The translations under genes were made by a program, and so were the position numbers. Source: Isoetes taiwanensis (lineage: Eukaryota; Streptophyta; Lycopodiopsida; Isoetales; Isoetaceae). Taken from it: a stretch of DNA of 64,000 nucleotides. Location of the stretch: positions 6,262,001 through 6,326,000 of the forward strand of contig JAJEKV010000064.1 of NCBI GenBank assembly GCA_021234155.1, written 5' to 3'. A model generated the notes under the pieces. That model was given only the letters and a program-made list of their open reading frames with translations, did not search any database and had not been told where the DNA came from. Within the stretch, counting starts at the first letter, position 1. Each line of letters opens with the position of its first letter. Shown one piece after another: positions 23,550 through 32,278 of this stretch.

Positions 23550-24290
23550 CTTTATGAGTTGTCTCCGGTCTGCTAGAAGCACCAACCACATCAGTTGAGA
23601 TCTGTACAGTTTGAACTATGCTTGATAGTTCATTACTCTTTACGCCAACCTGGCTAGTGCTTTCAGATTTGGAATCTCCTTCATCATCATCCTTGTTATT
23701 ATCATCATCTTTGTTATTTTCTTCCTGTCCTATATTTTCACCGTCAAGGATGTTCAAAGGTATGTCGACAGGTACTGGGTGATCTGTCTGCTCTTCGTTG
23801 CCATCCATGATGTTGCCAACCAAGAGCTGTCTCATAGCCTCCCGTTCTTTAGCCAAATCTGCAGGTATTTCGGCCTTAGAGGTAGAAGCTTTGCTTTTTG
23901 CACTGCCGATTGGTCCCCTAGGTGCTTCCTCTAGTACTTTCTCAAAGAAGAGGTCCAAGAAATTTTTGGCTCGATCATCGGAGACGACGCTCTGGCATTT
24001 CCATGCTAACTTCAAAGCTTCCCTACCGATGTATCCTCCAACGTGAAGCTCCCAGCAAGTTGTCCCCAATGGGCAAAATGCTTCAATGAGATAATGAGAA
24101 AGGTCCATAGAGAACCCGTTCTTGTTTAGCTTCCCCCTATGTGACGTTAGGAGCTCATACTTAATGTGCTCCACAAGAACGGGGTCGGCCTGGTTTTCTT
24201 CCTCTTCTTCCTCTAGCTCTTCCACGACCTTGATACCCTTCCCCTTATCTTCTTGCTCCAGATAGAAGACGTTTCGCAGGACGCGTTCAT
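23550..24290 (-). pseudogene. Island gene, acidic exon with a methyltransferase-like stretch
   Basis: The frame runs from about 24,225, and related codons extend to about 24,290, down to a GT donor at 23,549. It begins with a Glu run (EELEEEEEE), then HIKYELLTSHRGKLNKNG, then YLIEAFCPLGTTCWELHVGG and YIGREALKLAWKCQSVVSDD. It ends in an Asp/Asn/Lys-rich, probably disordered, region. The middle looks like a Rossmann-fold methyltransferase core (Gly-rich turn, then REALKLAW, then an acidic residue), but the usual DPPY/NPPW motif is not seen. That assignment is tentative. Confidence 0.4.
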
Positions 24291-24369
24291 CTCACTGCCA
24301 TGCAAGTTTGTCTCCATCTGGTTTTCCCTTAAGCCTTTCATATTCCTTATCATCCATCATGGCTATCAT

Positions 24370-25500
24370 TTACTTGCTGTGACAAATTTTACTTGCTGTG
24401 CTGAAGTCACTGTCCCTCTTTTCATCTATGAGGATCGCCTGTCGTATGACTTTCACGCATTCTAAGTCATTTGCAGCAGTTAGAGCATATGCATAGGACA
24501 TATCGGAAGGACATATAGTGACAATTGTGTAATTCATTTCCGTCGTGCAACCACTATATGTTGAAGAACGTATTATAGTCTTCAAGCGACCATCTGGTGC
24601 CTCGGCTATCAAGCACGAATAGTGTGATATCATGGGGACCTGCACCCACTTCTGGCAATGCACACTTAAAACCAGTGGACACTTGATAGAAGAACGTGGA
24701 TTCCGTCTCGGGGTCTGCTTCACCAACGCGACGTTTTCTTTTCAGGTCGGATGCAACTTTCGTGTGAATCCCTTTAAGGTTTGCAACGTTCTTCAACTTC
24801 TGCTGCCTGACAAAGTCTTTGGACCAAAGGACATACTTCTTCAGGTCGTCGTTGGAGACGTTGTATTTTTGCATGAGTCCTAGCTCCGACAACGACCAGT
24901 CCTGTGTAAGCCTTTGTAATTCCTCCCCAACTGCCTTCTTGAGCACTCTAATATTTTTTCGTTGGTCGCATGCATCTTCAAATGATTCCCTGTCCTTTGT
25001 TGCTGAGGTTTTCTTGTAAAGGATTTCCTTTCTGATTAACCTGTCCAGAACTGAGATCAGTTCTTCATCGTCCAATTCCTGGGCCTTCCTCATCTCTGTT
25101 ACTTTACTTTACTTTATTAATCACGCCATTTGAGACCCAATATCAAAAATTGATGTGTCAACAGGATGAAATCTGCCTTGTGAATCTGGCAACTTCTTCT
25201 CCATGTAGGCATCCCAGAATTCATTCCATTTATCCCATACCGGATCTGAAGAAAAAATGATCTTGCAGGCATCCTTGGGTACAGTTTATACTTCGGGAGC
25301 ATCTCCCTTTTCATCTCCTTTTTTCTTCTTTGATCTGGTGCTCTTAGTTTTGTCCTGCATTATAGTCTGACTCAGCGCTTTTGGACTGACCCTGTCTAGT
25401 CGGCATTGGCTTCCCATATTCAATCCACTGGTTTCGAGCATGCCGAAGTTGCTCTATATAGGGACAGCAAAGAATAACTTTGTTAGCTCCAGTAATCGTG
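24370..25500 (-). pseudogene. Island gene, middle exons, several frame breaks
   Basis: The best-preserved part, 24,554-25,093, reads LDDEELISVLDRLIRKEILY, then DWSLSELGLMQKYNV and DLKKYVLWSKDFVRQQKLKN, and ends DITLFVLDSRGTRWSLEDY. A shifted frame continues with YTIVTICPSDMSYAYAL to ICHSK. Upstream, in other frames, are DPVWDKWNEFWDAYMEKKL (about 25,200-25,260) and EQLRHARNQWIEYGKPMP (about 25,400-25,460), separated by a Lys-rich linker. At least three frame changes suggest decay, or introns I could not place. The family is not recognised. Confidence 0.45.
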
Positions 25501-25522
25501 GTCAAACAATCCTTCAAGTTTG

Positions 25523-25848
25523 AAATCGCGCCAGGCGCGATTTGTCTACTCTGTGGAGAAACGGTTGCACTGAATGCTAGCCGTATCTCCTCAAATAGGC
25601 AAATCGCGCCTGGCGCGATTTCAAACTCGAAAGCAAATTGCGCCAGGTGCGATTTGCCTATTCTGAAGAGCAAAGGCTTCCTGGAATGGTAGCCGTTTCT
25701 CTTCAAATAAGCAAATCGCGCCTGGCGCGATTTCATATTAGAATGCAAATCGCGCCACGCGCGATTTGCCTACTCTAAGGAGAAACGGCTCTCTTGAAGG
25801 ATAGCCATTTCTCCTCAGAGTAGGAGGAAATCGCGCCAAGCGCGATTT
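25523..25848. repeat. Three tandem palindrome-spacer-palindrome hairpin cassettes (period 112 bp)
   Basis: Six 21-bp palindromes start at 25,523, 25,601, 25,635, 25,713, 25,747 and 25,828. Spacing alternates 78 and 34 (last 81), so they pair into cassettes of about 99-102 bp (25,523-25,621; 25,635-25,733; 25,747-25,848). The 57-60 bp spacer inside each cassette is itself an imperfect inverted repeat (ctactctgtggagaaacgg ... ccgtatctcctcaaatag), so a whole cassette folds into one long hairpin. The array lies inside an intron of the minus-strand gene, just past the donor at 25,885. Confidence 0.9.
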
Positions 25849-25885
25849 GCAAATATGAAAACGAAAAATGAGGGAAGAGAATTAC

Positions 25886-26364
25886 CTTTTGTATAGGAAT
25901 GTTTTTCCCATGCCATTCAGGAGTGCGCTTATTTCGACTAACTCCGCAGGTGTTGTTGAGCCGCTCAGGAACCGGCAGTTTCTGACAGAATACAACTTAT
26001 AGAACAACTGATTTCCAGTATTCTGTGCCTTCCTGATCAGAACCTTCTGGGCCTCTATTGAATGCTGGCCATCTATTATCATGAAATGTATGTCTGGGTT
26101 CTTGATGAAGTCCTCCAGCTTGCTCCACATGATTACCTTCTTTGTTCTGGTATTGTAAGGCACTACATCTGCAGGCATTGGCACCTGCCCTGGATTTTCG
26201 ATCATGCTGTTCACTATCTCCAAGGAGTGCTGCTTGTCATACCTCCTGATGACATAAATGGCTTTAGTGGACCTGAAAAGCCTGTCCACGTGGACTGGAT
26301 TGGTGAAGTTCAGGCCCAGTGGATACTTGTCAGCATATTTTTTCAGTTTGCTCATTGCCTCCAA
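25886..26364 (-). pseudogene. Island gene, exon with a DGQH (ParB-like) motif
   Basis: The frame reads MSKLKKYADKYPLGLNF, then RSTKAIYVIRRYDKQHSLEI, MPADVVPYNTRTKKVIMW and DIHFMIIDGQHSIEAQKVLI, ending at a good donor (aaaag|gtaatt) at 25,885. The hydrophobic-DGQH-[ST/R] motif, preceded by a long variable region, is the hallmark of ParB-like and DGQHR-domain proteins, which bind DNA or act as nucleases/CTPases. The resemblance rests on this motif and its spacing only. The upstream junction needs a frameshift at about 26,390 or an unplaced intron, so the copy may be dead. Confidence 0.45.
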
Positions 26365-26483
26365 CTGCCTGGCCTTGTCATCATCACATGTAAGGCCCTG
26401 TCCCTGCCTTTAGAACTAGCATCTTCCTTATCCTTCACTGCCTGTAAGTAGACACTGCCCGAGGGCCTCATGCTTATGGCTCG

Positions 26484-26992
26484 TCAAACAACTGAAAGTC
26501 CTTTGCATATTCTTTTAGGCGTCAATGGCTCGCCAACTGTCCAGCCAAATTTGAAGAGGGAATCGGCCGTGTCGTCTGATCTTAATGCAGTCTCTTTAAA
26601 AGAGCTTGAACTGCATTGATTGATCTTCTTTAGGCTCTTCTTATTTTTTTGGCCCACTTCGACTAACACTGAAGAGGAAGAATCGTCATGTACTTCGCAT
26701 GTGATAAGAATTCCCTGCTTCTTCATTTGATCAGTCTCTCTTACCCTAGACATGAATATAAGGTCTGTCTTCCCACCAGTTTTGAAGATCTCGACATACC
26801 ATTCCAACCCCTCTATAAGATCTTCTTCTGGACATGGAGGTTCTACCTGAGCCTTTATTATTCGAGATGTATCTTCTAACGTCAATACATGCTGCAGGTC
26901 TTTAACAGTAACATCTTCATCTGTCCTTTGCTTTTTCTGGGCTGAAGAGGTTTCACTGTGTTTGGTTTTCCTTTTGATTGTCTTTTGTGTTC
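26484..26992 (-). CDS. Island gene, exon 2
   Basis: The AG acceptor at 26,993-26,994 joins exon 1 in phase (g|ga gives Gly). The exon encodes a Lys-rich nuclear-localisation-like start (TIKRKTKHSE, AQKKQRTDED), then DLQHVLTLEDTSRIIKAQVE, EEDLIEGLEWYVEIFKTGGK, and ends FKFGWTVGEPLTPKRICKG. A TGA at 26,484-26,486 stops this frame. The same frame re-opens beyond the TGA (MRPSGSVYLQAVKDKEDASS) to about 26,390, so the TGA is either a nonsense mutation or lies in a 48-bp intron-like segment (gtttga ... ttacag). Confidence 0.45.
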
Positions 26993-27061
26993 CTGTAAAA
27001 TTACAGCACATGGTTAATCTTTTAATGCCAAAATATATGTTAACTTGAAACGTATGCAACA

Positions 27062-27413
27062 AAAACGCGCTTGGCGCGATTTGAAATTGAATACAAATTA
27101 TAAATTTATTAAATTGCGCCAGGGGCATTTCGTCAATATAGATTCGGAGGAAAAGAAACTAATGTATTGACTTAATGAAACTGCGTCAGGCACGTTTTGT
27201 CCGAATCAAAATGCAACAAATACGCGCTTGGCGTGACCTTACAGATAAAGAAACTACTGTAATGACTTATTAAACTGCGCCAGGGGCGTTTTGTCCGAAT
27301 CAAAATGCTCAGGACACAACTAACTATAAAAAGCACAACTTAAAGAGTTGAATCTTCATCTCAAGATAAAGAAACTAATGTGATGCCTTATTAAACTGCG
27401 CCAGGGGAGTTTT
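27062..27413. repeat. Palindrome copies, mostly degenerate, plus three ~100-bp direct repeats
   Basis: A good palindrome lies at 27,062-27,082. Decayed versions lie at about 27,111, 27,178, 27,221, 27,272 and 27,392. A unit with aaagaaact, gactta, the decayed palindrome and ttttgtccgaatcaaaatgc repeats at about 27,152, 27,247 and 27,367, and the last two copies extend into cacaactaactataaaaagc. All of this is in intron 1 of the minus-strand gene (27,723-26,993). Confidence 0.8.
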
Positions 27414-27723
27414 GTCCGAATGAAAATGCTTAGGACACAACTAACTATAAAAAGCACAACTAACTACTGAATACTGTTCAGCTAAGTATACAAGCTTCAA
27501 ACAACGCATACAACATTAAAAGAAAAGACAACATGAACACATACATATATTTGCATAACATTAAGCATTTATTTGCATACATTTTGGGACATATGAACTC
27601 AAGTATTAGAGGACATATGTTTCTTATCGGATTTTAACTCTATTATTAAAGAAAAACATCCTAAAAACCTATCAAAAAGAAGGACACAGAAATAAAATAC
27701 AGAACAAAAACACTGATTAATAC

Positions 27724-27850
27724 CTGAGGCGCTTGCTGGATTTGTGCTTTCTGCTTGTTCAGCAAGCTCCAGGCTTTGGATTTGTGCTTTGGCCTGTCGC
27801 CCACCTCTACCTGCGCCTCGGCCGCGGCTGTCAGATCCTTTAGATGCCAT
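27724..27850 (-). CDS. Island gene, exon 1 (start)
   Basis: ATG at 27,850. The exon encodes MASKGSDSRGRGAGRGGRQA, an RG/RGG-like basic start, then an acidic helix (LELAEQAEST), and ends at a donor ctcag|gtatta at 27,723 in phase 1, matching exon 2. RGG tracts usually bind RNA or DNA. Start and splice site together make a credible first exon, so this gene was recently functional or still is in part. Confidence 0.5.
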
Positions 27851-28088
27851 AGAACTGCAAGTGCGGATAATATGAGACTGGGGTTTTGGTTTAAACTTAT
27901 ATGTATGCGTTGATAATCTAGGCCGTCAGATTTAGAACCCTAAATTCAAATTCGCGTCCTTTTCAATTTATACCGCCTGAATTAACCGCCCGTCCCGCTC
28001 ATTTACAAATTTAAAATGTGTTTTTCTTTTTAGTGCAATTTCAAGAAAACAATTAATTCTTATTTTCAAGAAACGCATATGTGGCAAT

Positions 28089-28252
28089 CTACTACCACCT
28101 AATCGGCCACCTACTCTCAGAGCGCCTTCAATCGACCCGTCCAAGATCAATCGACCTACTCTCAGAGCGCCCAAGATCAATCGACCCGTCTAGAGCGCCC
28201 AAGATCCAAGATCAATCGACACAAGATCAATCGACCCAAGATCAATCGATGT
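28089..28252. repeat. Short tandem repeats in a divergent intergenic region
   Basis: Phrases such as ctctcagagcgcc, caagatcaatcgaccc and tctagagcgccc repeat many times. The tract lies between the minus-strand gene start (27,850) and the plus-strand frame at 28,318, so it may act as a shared promoter spacer. Confidence 0.7.
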
Positions 28253-28317
28253 CTGCTGAACTAAGGTGAGTGTGATTCTATTCCGAATATGCACACCTTC
28301 GTCCTCTTTTTTTCCCA

Positions 28318-28593
28318 ATGCCAATTCTAGCATTCTGGTTGTTTATCAGTGTCGGAGAAGAATGCTATCTTTTAACAGCAAACTTGAAGCCCCGAGTAGG
28401 ATTATGTAAAGTCAAAGATCTGAATCCAAGTTCTATGTGTCATGGTGTTCCTCTTGGAAACAGTTTCTGTAAGATTTCCATTATAAATTGCAATTATGAA
28501 AATGAGGCTCTTCCACGAAGACATACCGGTGGCGATACAGTTGGGGAAAGCGTGGGCACATTTGTAGCATGGCCAAAAGAACGTCTAAAAAAG
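28318..28593 (+). pseudogene. Exon-like fragment with a transposon-associated VAWPK domain
   Basis: The frame contains SMCHGVPLGNSFCKISI, then ALPRRHTGGDTVGESVGTFV followed by AWPKERLKK, and ends at a donor (aaaaag|gtatgt) at about 28,594. The pattern G-x-PLG, then LPR, then DTVGxxVGTFVAWPK is seen in plant proteins linked to CACTA/Ulp1-type transposons (the DUF8039-like region, as far as I recall). It may be a transposon fragment or an exapted exon. No partner exons were found. Confidence 0.35.
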
Positions 28594-28840
28594 GTATGTA
28601 TATGAGGATACTAAAAAAAATATGAATATATCATAACATCTGCGTGATGTTGTGAATTTTGAATTCTTTAATGTTCTTTAGCCAATCTTATCAACCTCAT
28701 GAAACCACACATTAATCAAAATGTGTAGTTTCTTGGGGTTGGTCATACTGGCTGGAGGGCATCAAAGGATTTCAATATTTTTGACATTGCGTAAAAAAAA
28801 ACATTAATAAAATAAGCGTGACATAAAAGTATAATCTGCA

Positions 28841-28925
28841 AAATTGCGCCAGGCGCGAGTTTGTTTTCATATTCAAAAAATATATGTACATTTCTTCTTC
28901 TGTGGAAATACGTCAGGCGCGAGTT
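28841..28925. repeat. 21-bp palindrome family, two decayed copies
   Basis: aaattgcgcc followed by aggcgcgagt at 28,841-28,861, and acgtcaggcgcgag at about 28,910-28,923. They lie just downstream of the small minus-strand gene that ends at 28,935. Confidence 0.75.
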
Positions 28926-28934
28926 CTTTCTAAG

Positions 28935-29321
28935 CTAACATAGGAGGCTGCACAAAATGTCACATAGGCCCACTTCATCGGCTACATACCGAGTCCAGTC
29001 CCACCGGTACCACTCTGATATGACATCATCCTCCCACTCATTGGGAATGTTGAGTCTCCAAATCAGAGTGTCCCGTCGATCTCTGGCCTTCCTAATCATA
29101 GCCTCATATTTATTTGTTGGCATGAGCCTTACTAAGAGCATGAGGAGCCGCATAAATCCTGTGATGCGATGGTAGCATTCCCATGGCCCCTGATACAGAC
29201 TGTCATATGGCTTGTCCAACTCTCTTCGTAGGTTTTGAACAACACAATTAAGTAGTATCTTGTATAGGGTCCAGCGTTGATTGTCGTCCAGCGGAAGTAT
29301 AGTAGAACTAGAAGCAGCCAT
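28935..29321 (-). CDS. Small hypothetical protein, 128 aa, intact
   Basis: An intact frame from MAASSSTILPLDDNQRW to GLCDILCSLLC. It is rich in Trp, Arg and Leu: YKILLNCVVQNLRREL, then GFMRLLMLLVRLMPTNKYEA, RDRRDTLIWRLNIPNEWEDD and EWYRWDWTRYVADEV. It is probably helical. The Leu-rich middle is amphipathic rather than a clear membrane span. I do not recognise the family. Palindromes sit within 10 bp of its 3' end and from 90 bp upstream of its start, as they do around the gene at 22,258. Confidence 0.45.
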   Translation of the reverse strand: MAASSSTILPLDDNQRWTLYKILLNCVVQNLRRELDKPYDSLYQGPWECYHRITGFMRLLMLLVRLMPTNKYEAMIRKARDRRDTLIWRLNIPNEWEDDVISEWYRWDWTRYVADEVGLCDILCSLLC

Positions 29322-29409
29322 GTGTAATGCACTAGAATGAGAGAAATTAACTAATTAGCAAATGATATTCCTCTCCCCAGAAAATAATTCTAAAGATTCA
29401 AAATAGTTC

Positions 29410-29589
29410 AAAACGCGCCAGACGCATTTTCTATAGTATTTTTTTTCAAAGATCTACTTCACACGCGCCTGGCGCGATTTGTATAAAGTAGTATGAAATA
29501 GAAAGTCCAAACTAGAAACGCGCCTGGCGCGATTTGATAAACCTAGTGGGAAATAGAAAGCCAAACTAGAAATGCGCCAAGCGCGATTT
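29410..29589. repeat. 21-bp palindromes in tandem, period about 54 bp
   Basis: Copies at 29,410-29,430, 29,460-29,480, 29,515-29,535 and 29,569-29,589 have right arms gcgcgattt (three of four) and varied left arms. The linker gggaaatagaaagccaaactag recurs in part between copies, so this is a tandem array. It is the right edge of the palindrome island, 5' of the 128-aa gene. Confidence 0.85.
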
Positions 29590-29639
29590 CGCCCATTCTA
29601 ACATATCATTCTATAGAAAAGAAATATGCATAAAAAAAA

Positions 29640-30535
29640 ACATGTCTACTTATAGGCAGAGAGCAAAGCAGAATTACTAGAAGCCAGTGAAAATGAATAG
29701 ATATATGAAATGGAGCAAGAGCAGAATGCAAAATAAATAGCAGATACGAAATAGCAGAATATGAAGCCAGTGAAACAGAATATGAAGGCAGTAGAATAGA
29801 ATAAGAGCCAGGGAAATAGAATCAGGCTTCGAAAAAGACGGAGTTAGTCTCCTAAATTTCTGGTTCATCTCCTTAATTTCCGCTCCAGCTTTGAACAAGC
29901 CGGAAGCTGGTTCCAAGAAGAAAAACAGTCACCTGGCGATCTACATGCTATTGAATAACAAAAGTAGCAAATTTCTGGAAAATTTATAAAAGTGCCGGGG
30001 AATTTTATTAGGTTAGTACAGTTAGACTTCCAATTTACTTTCAAAAACGCTAGTGATGGTGACCATACGAGCAGGGGCAGTGCAGTCCGTAGGCTCGTCA
30101 GTTAGAGAATAGGAAGGGACCCAAAAATCAAAGAGAGAGTGAGATTATCAGCTAAAAGCAGGGGTGCCTCCATCCATTGATTCTAAACTAGTTTACCTTC
30201 AAAATTTTGAAATCGATGGCTTTTTACCTGTTAATTTATAATGGAAACGGCGTTTCCAGTTCAAGTCTGTAAGTTCCAGTAGTTGCTTGTTGAAGGCGGC
30301 AATTTTTCTGGTAGACTTAACCGGGGATTTCGAAGCCTGAATAGAATATGAAGCCAGGGGAATAGAATATGAGCAGATAGAATAAGAACAGAACAGATAG
30401 AATACGAACATATAGAACAAATAGAACAGATATATAATACACATTAATTTAATAAGAATAAGAGCAGATAGAGCAAATCTAAGAGCAGATAGAGCAGAAT
30501 AAGAGCTTATAGAGAAGATAGAGCAGATAGAATAA
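29640..30535. repeat. Purine-rich degenerate repeat region (agcagatagaata type)
   Basis: Short A/G-rich phrases (gaagccagtg, gaatatgaagcc, agcagatagaataag) recur irregularly. The 30,356-30,530 part is repeated at about 36,600-36,770 beyond the tyrosine-recombinase element, at roughly 85-90%. This is the host sequence into which that element inserted. No gene is seen. Confidence 0.7.
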
Positions 30536-30835
30536 TTCTCAAAACCAATAGGAGAAGTAGACAAAGAGGAATGAATGCCCATCCGGGCGTCTCACTATAA
30601 TCATAATTCAGTTTACAACATGGTTCTGATGAATGCCCATCCGGGCGTCTCACTATAATCATAATTCAGTTTACAACATGGTTCTAATGAATGCCCATCC
30701 GGGCGTCTCACTATAATCATAATTCAATAATGAATGCCCATCCGGGCGTCTCACTATAATCATCATTCAGTTTACAACATGGTTAATGAATGCCCATCCG
30801 GGCGTCTCACTATAATCATAATTCAGTTTACAACT
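30536..30835 (-). repeat. B2 repeat followed by a five-copy tandem array
   Basis: B2 (30,536-30,628) matches B1 (32,080-32,172) with two mismatches. Its second part, gaatgcccatccgggcgtct and the following bases up to ttacaacatggtt, is repeated four more times to about 30,835, with spacings near 59, 60, 46 and 55 bp. Each unit contains cgcccggatgggc on the minus strand, a small hairpin (gcccatccgggc). The array is absent from B1, so it expanded after insertion or marks a special end structure. Confidence 0.85.
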
Positions 30836-30841
30836 TGCTGC

Positions 30842-31350
30842 ACGTGCTGCTGTAGAAAACACTGTAATCCCCTCCCGAACTAACGCCTCTACCAATCAAG
30901 AGGCTTCTAGCATTCCACTCATGCAGGCCTGGAGCACACTTTAAGAATAAGATGGCCCACTAATGCCTCTACAGCTGGCTTCTAGCAGGCCACTCAGACT
31001 GGCCTGGAGCACATACAAGTATAAGAAAGGCCCCCTTAGCCCCTCAGAAATAACCTGCTGCAAGACTGATACCACGCGCATGCAATTGAGAAAACACAAC
31101 ACCGACTACAAGATTACTCCAAATTTCAAAAAGATCGATCACACCGGTTTTACCATGTACCTTGTTGAATGTGCTGCTGTAGAAAATGCAGTAACACTCT
31201 TCCACACTCACCTCTACCAATCAAGAGGCTTCTGGCAGAGCACTTAGACAGGCCTGGAGCACATTATCAGCATAAGAAAGGGCCCCTTTAGCCCCCCAGA
31301 AACAACCTGCTGCAAGACTGATACCAAGCCCATGCATTGAGAAAAACACA
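30842..31350. repeat. Internal direct repeats between A2 and B2
   Basis: The phrase gctgctgtagaaaa, then cctctaccaatcaagaggcttct, ggcctggagcacat, ctgctgcaagactgatacca occurs at about 30,845-31,105 and again at 31,165-31,350, period about 320 bp. The motif cctctaccaatcaagagg is itself a small hairpin. The stretch is non-coding. Shorter repeats (accagcaa-aagacacgagggtct) follow at about 31,690-31,790. Confidence 0.7.
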
Positions 31351-31894
31351 ATTCTAGAGTGCCGCCCCACAAATACAAAGAAATACAAATGTGCTACTGC
31401 AATATGCTGTCTCATCAAATTAAATACAATCTGCTAGTGAAAATATATATGTGCTGGATGAAGGCCGCTGATGTACTGCAATGGAAACAAAAACGACAAT
31501 CTTCTACGATCATGATGATGCTCACGAATCGGGTGATTTGCAATGGCCACGACCAGCTGCACAGAAACACTTATCGTACCGCGTACAAGAGGGTTCTTGC
31601 AGTGCATAATGTCCTATGGACGGCGTCTCCTAAGGTAAGCAAATCTAAAGTAACCAAGACTGATCAGCAGTGATCACCCAAACCATCATGAAAACTCAAA
31701 CCAGCAACAAGACACGAGGGTCTTCCCCACAACATCTAATGCAAATCACAGTAATCTCAAAAACCAGCAATAAGACACGAGGGTCTCCCACAAGCACTCA
31801 AGGGCAAAACATGGCAGTCTCACGCACTAAATCCACCTCAGCACGAGGTTCTTACTCAATACAAGTCTAGGGTGGGCGGGTCTAGGGAAAGATG

Positions 31895-32079
31895 CTGTCG
31901 AGCCTTGGAGACGCTCAGCAGATGTGCTGATGAAAGAAATGGAAGCCTGGCTCTACTATAAGAAGGTCCTCCAGGATCCTAACGGCCTGAGCCCAACTGA
32001 CTACGAGATCCTAACCAAAACTACAATGGTTTTGAGAACCTCATTTATCTTCGTTTCGTAAATCGAAGATAAATCTCAT
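31895..32079 (-). repeat. A2 split direct repeat, 185 bp
   Basis: Matches A1 (36,306-36,490) at 183 of 185 bases. It abuts B1 directly (ctcat|ttctcag). It contains a perfect 11-bp stem (atttatcttcg / cgaagataaat) around a 10-base loop at 32,043-32,074, close to the A-B junction where recombinase would act. Confidence 0.92.
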
Positions 32080-32172
32080 TTCTCAGAACCAGTAGGAGAA
32101 GTAGACAAAGAGGAATGAATGCCCATCCGGGCGTCTCACTATAATCATAATTCAGTTTACAACATGGTTCTG
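32080..32172 (-). repeat. B1 split direct repeat, 93 bp
   Basis: Lies between A2 and the recombinase gene end. It matches B2 with two substitutions. Confidence 0.9.
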
Positions 32173-32278
32173 AACACAGAGGCAGCAAGCAAACTAATTG
32201 CAAGCAGAAGAAGAAGAGGCTAAATGCACCAAGCATTGAGCATCCGCAGGTCCTAAACCCAAAGAGCAGGAAACTAAT

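Noticed and set aside
23798-24046. Plus-strand frames across the island gene
   Set aside because: Antisense shadows of the minus-strand exons; composition mirrors the acidic coding strand.
25523-25848. Regularly spaced repeats resembling a CRISPR array
   Set aside because: Spacing alternates 78/34, the spacers are related to each other and self-complementary, no cas-like genes are present, and the context is a plant nuclear genome.
30536-30835. Second CRISPR-like array (about 60-bp period)
   Set aside because: The repeats are tandem with almost no unique spacers and belong to the B end of the YR retrotransposon.
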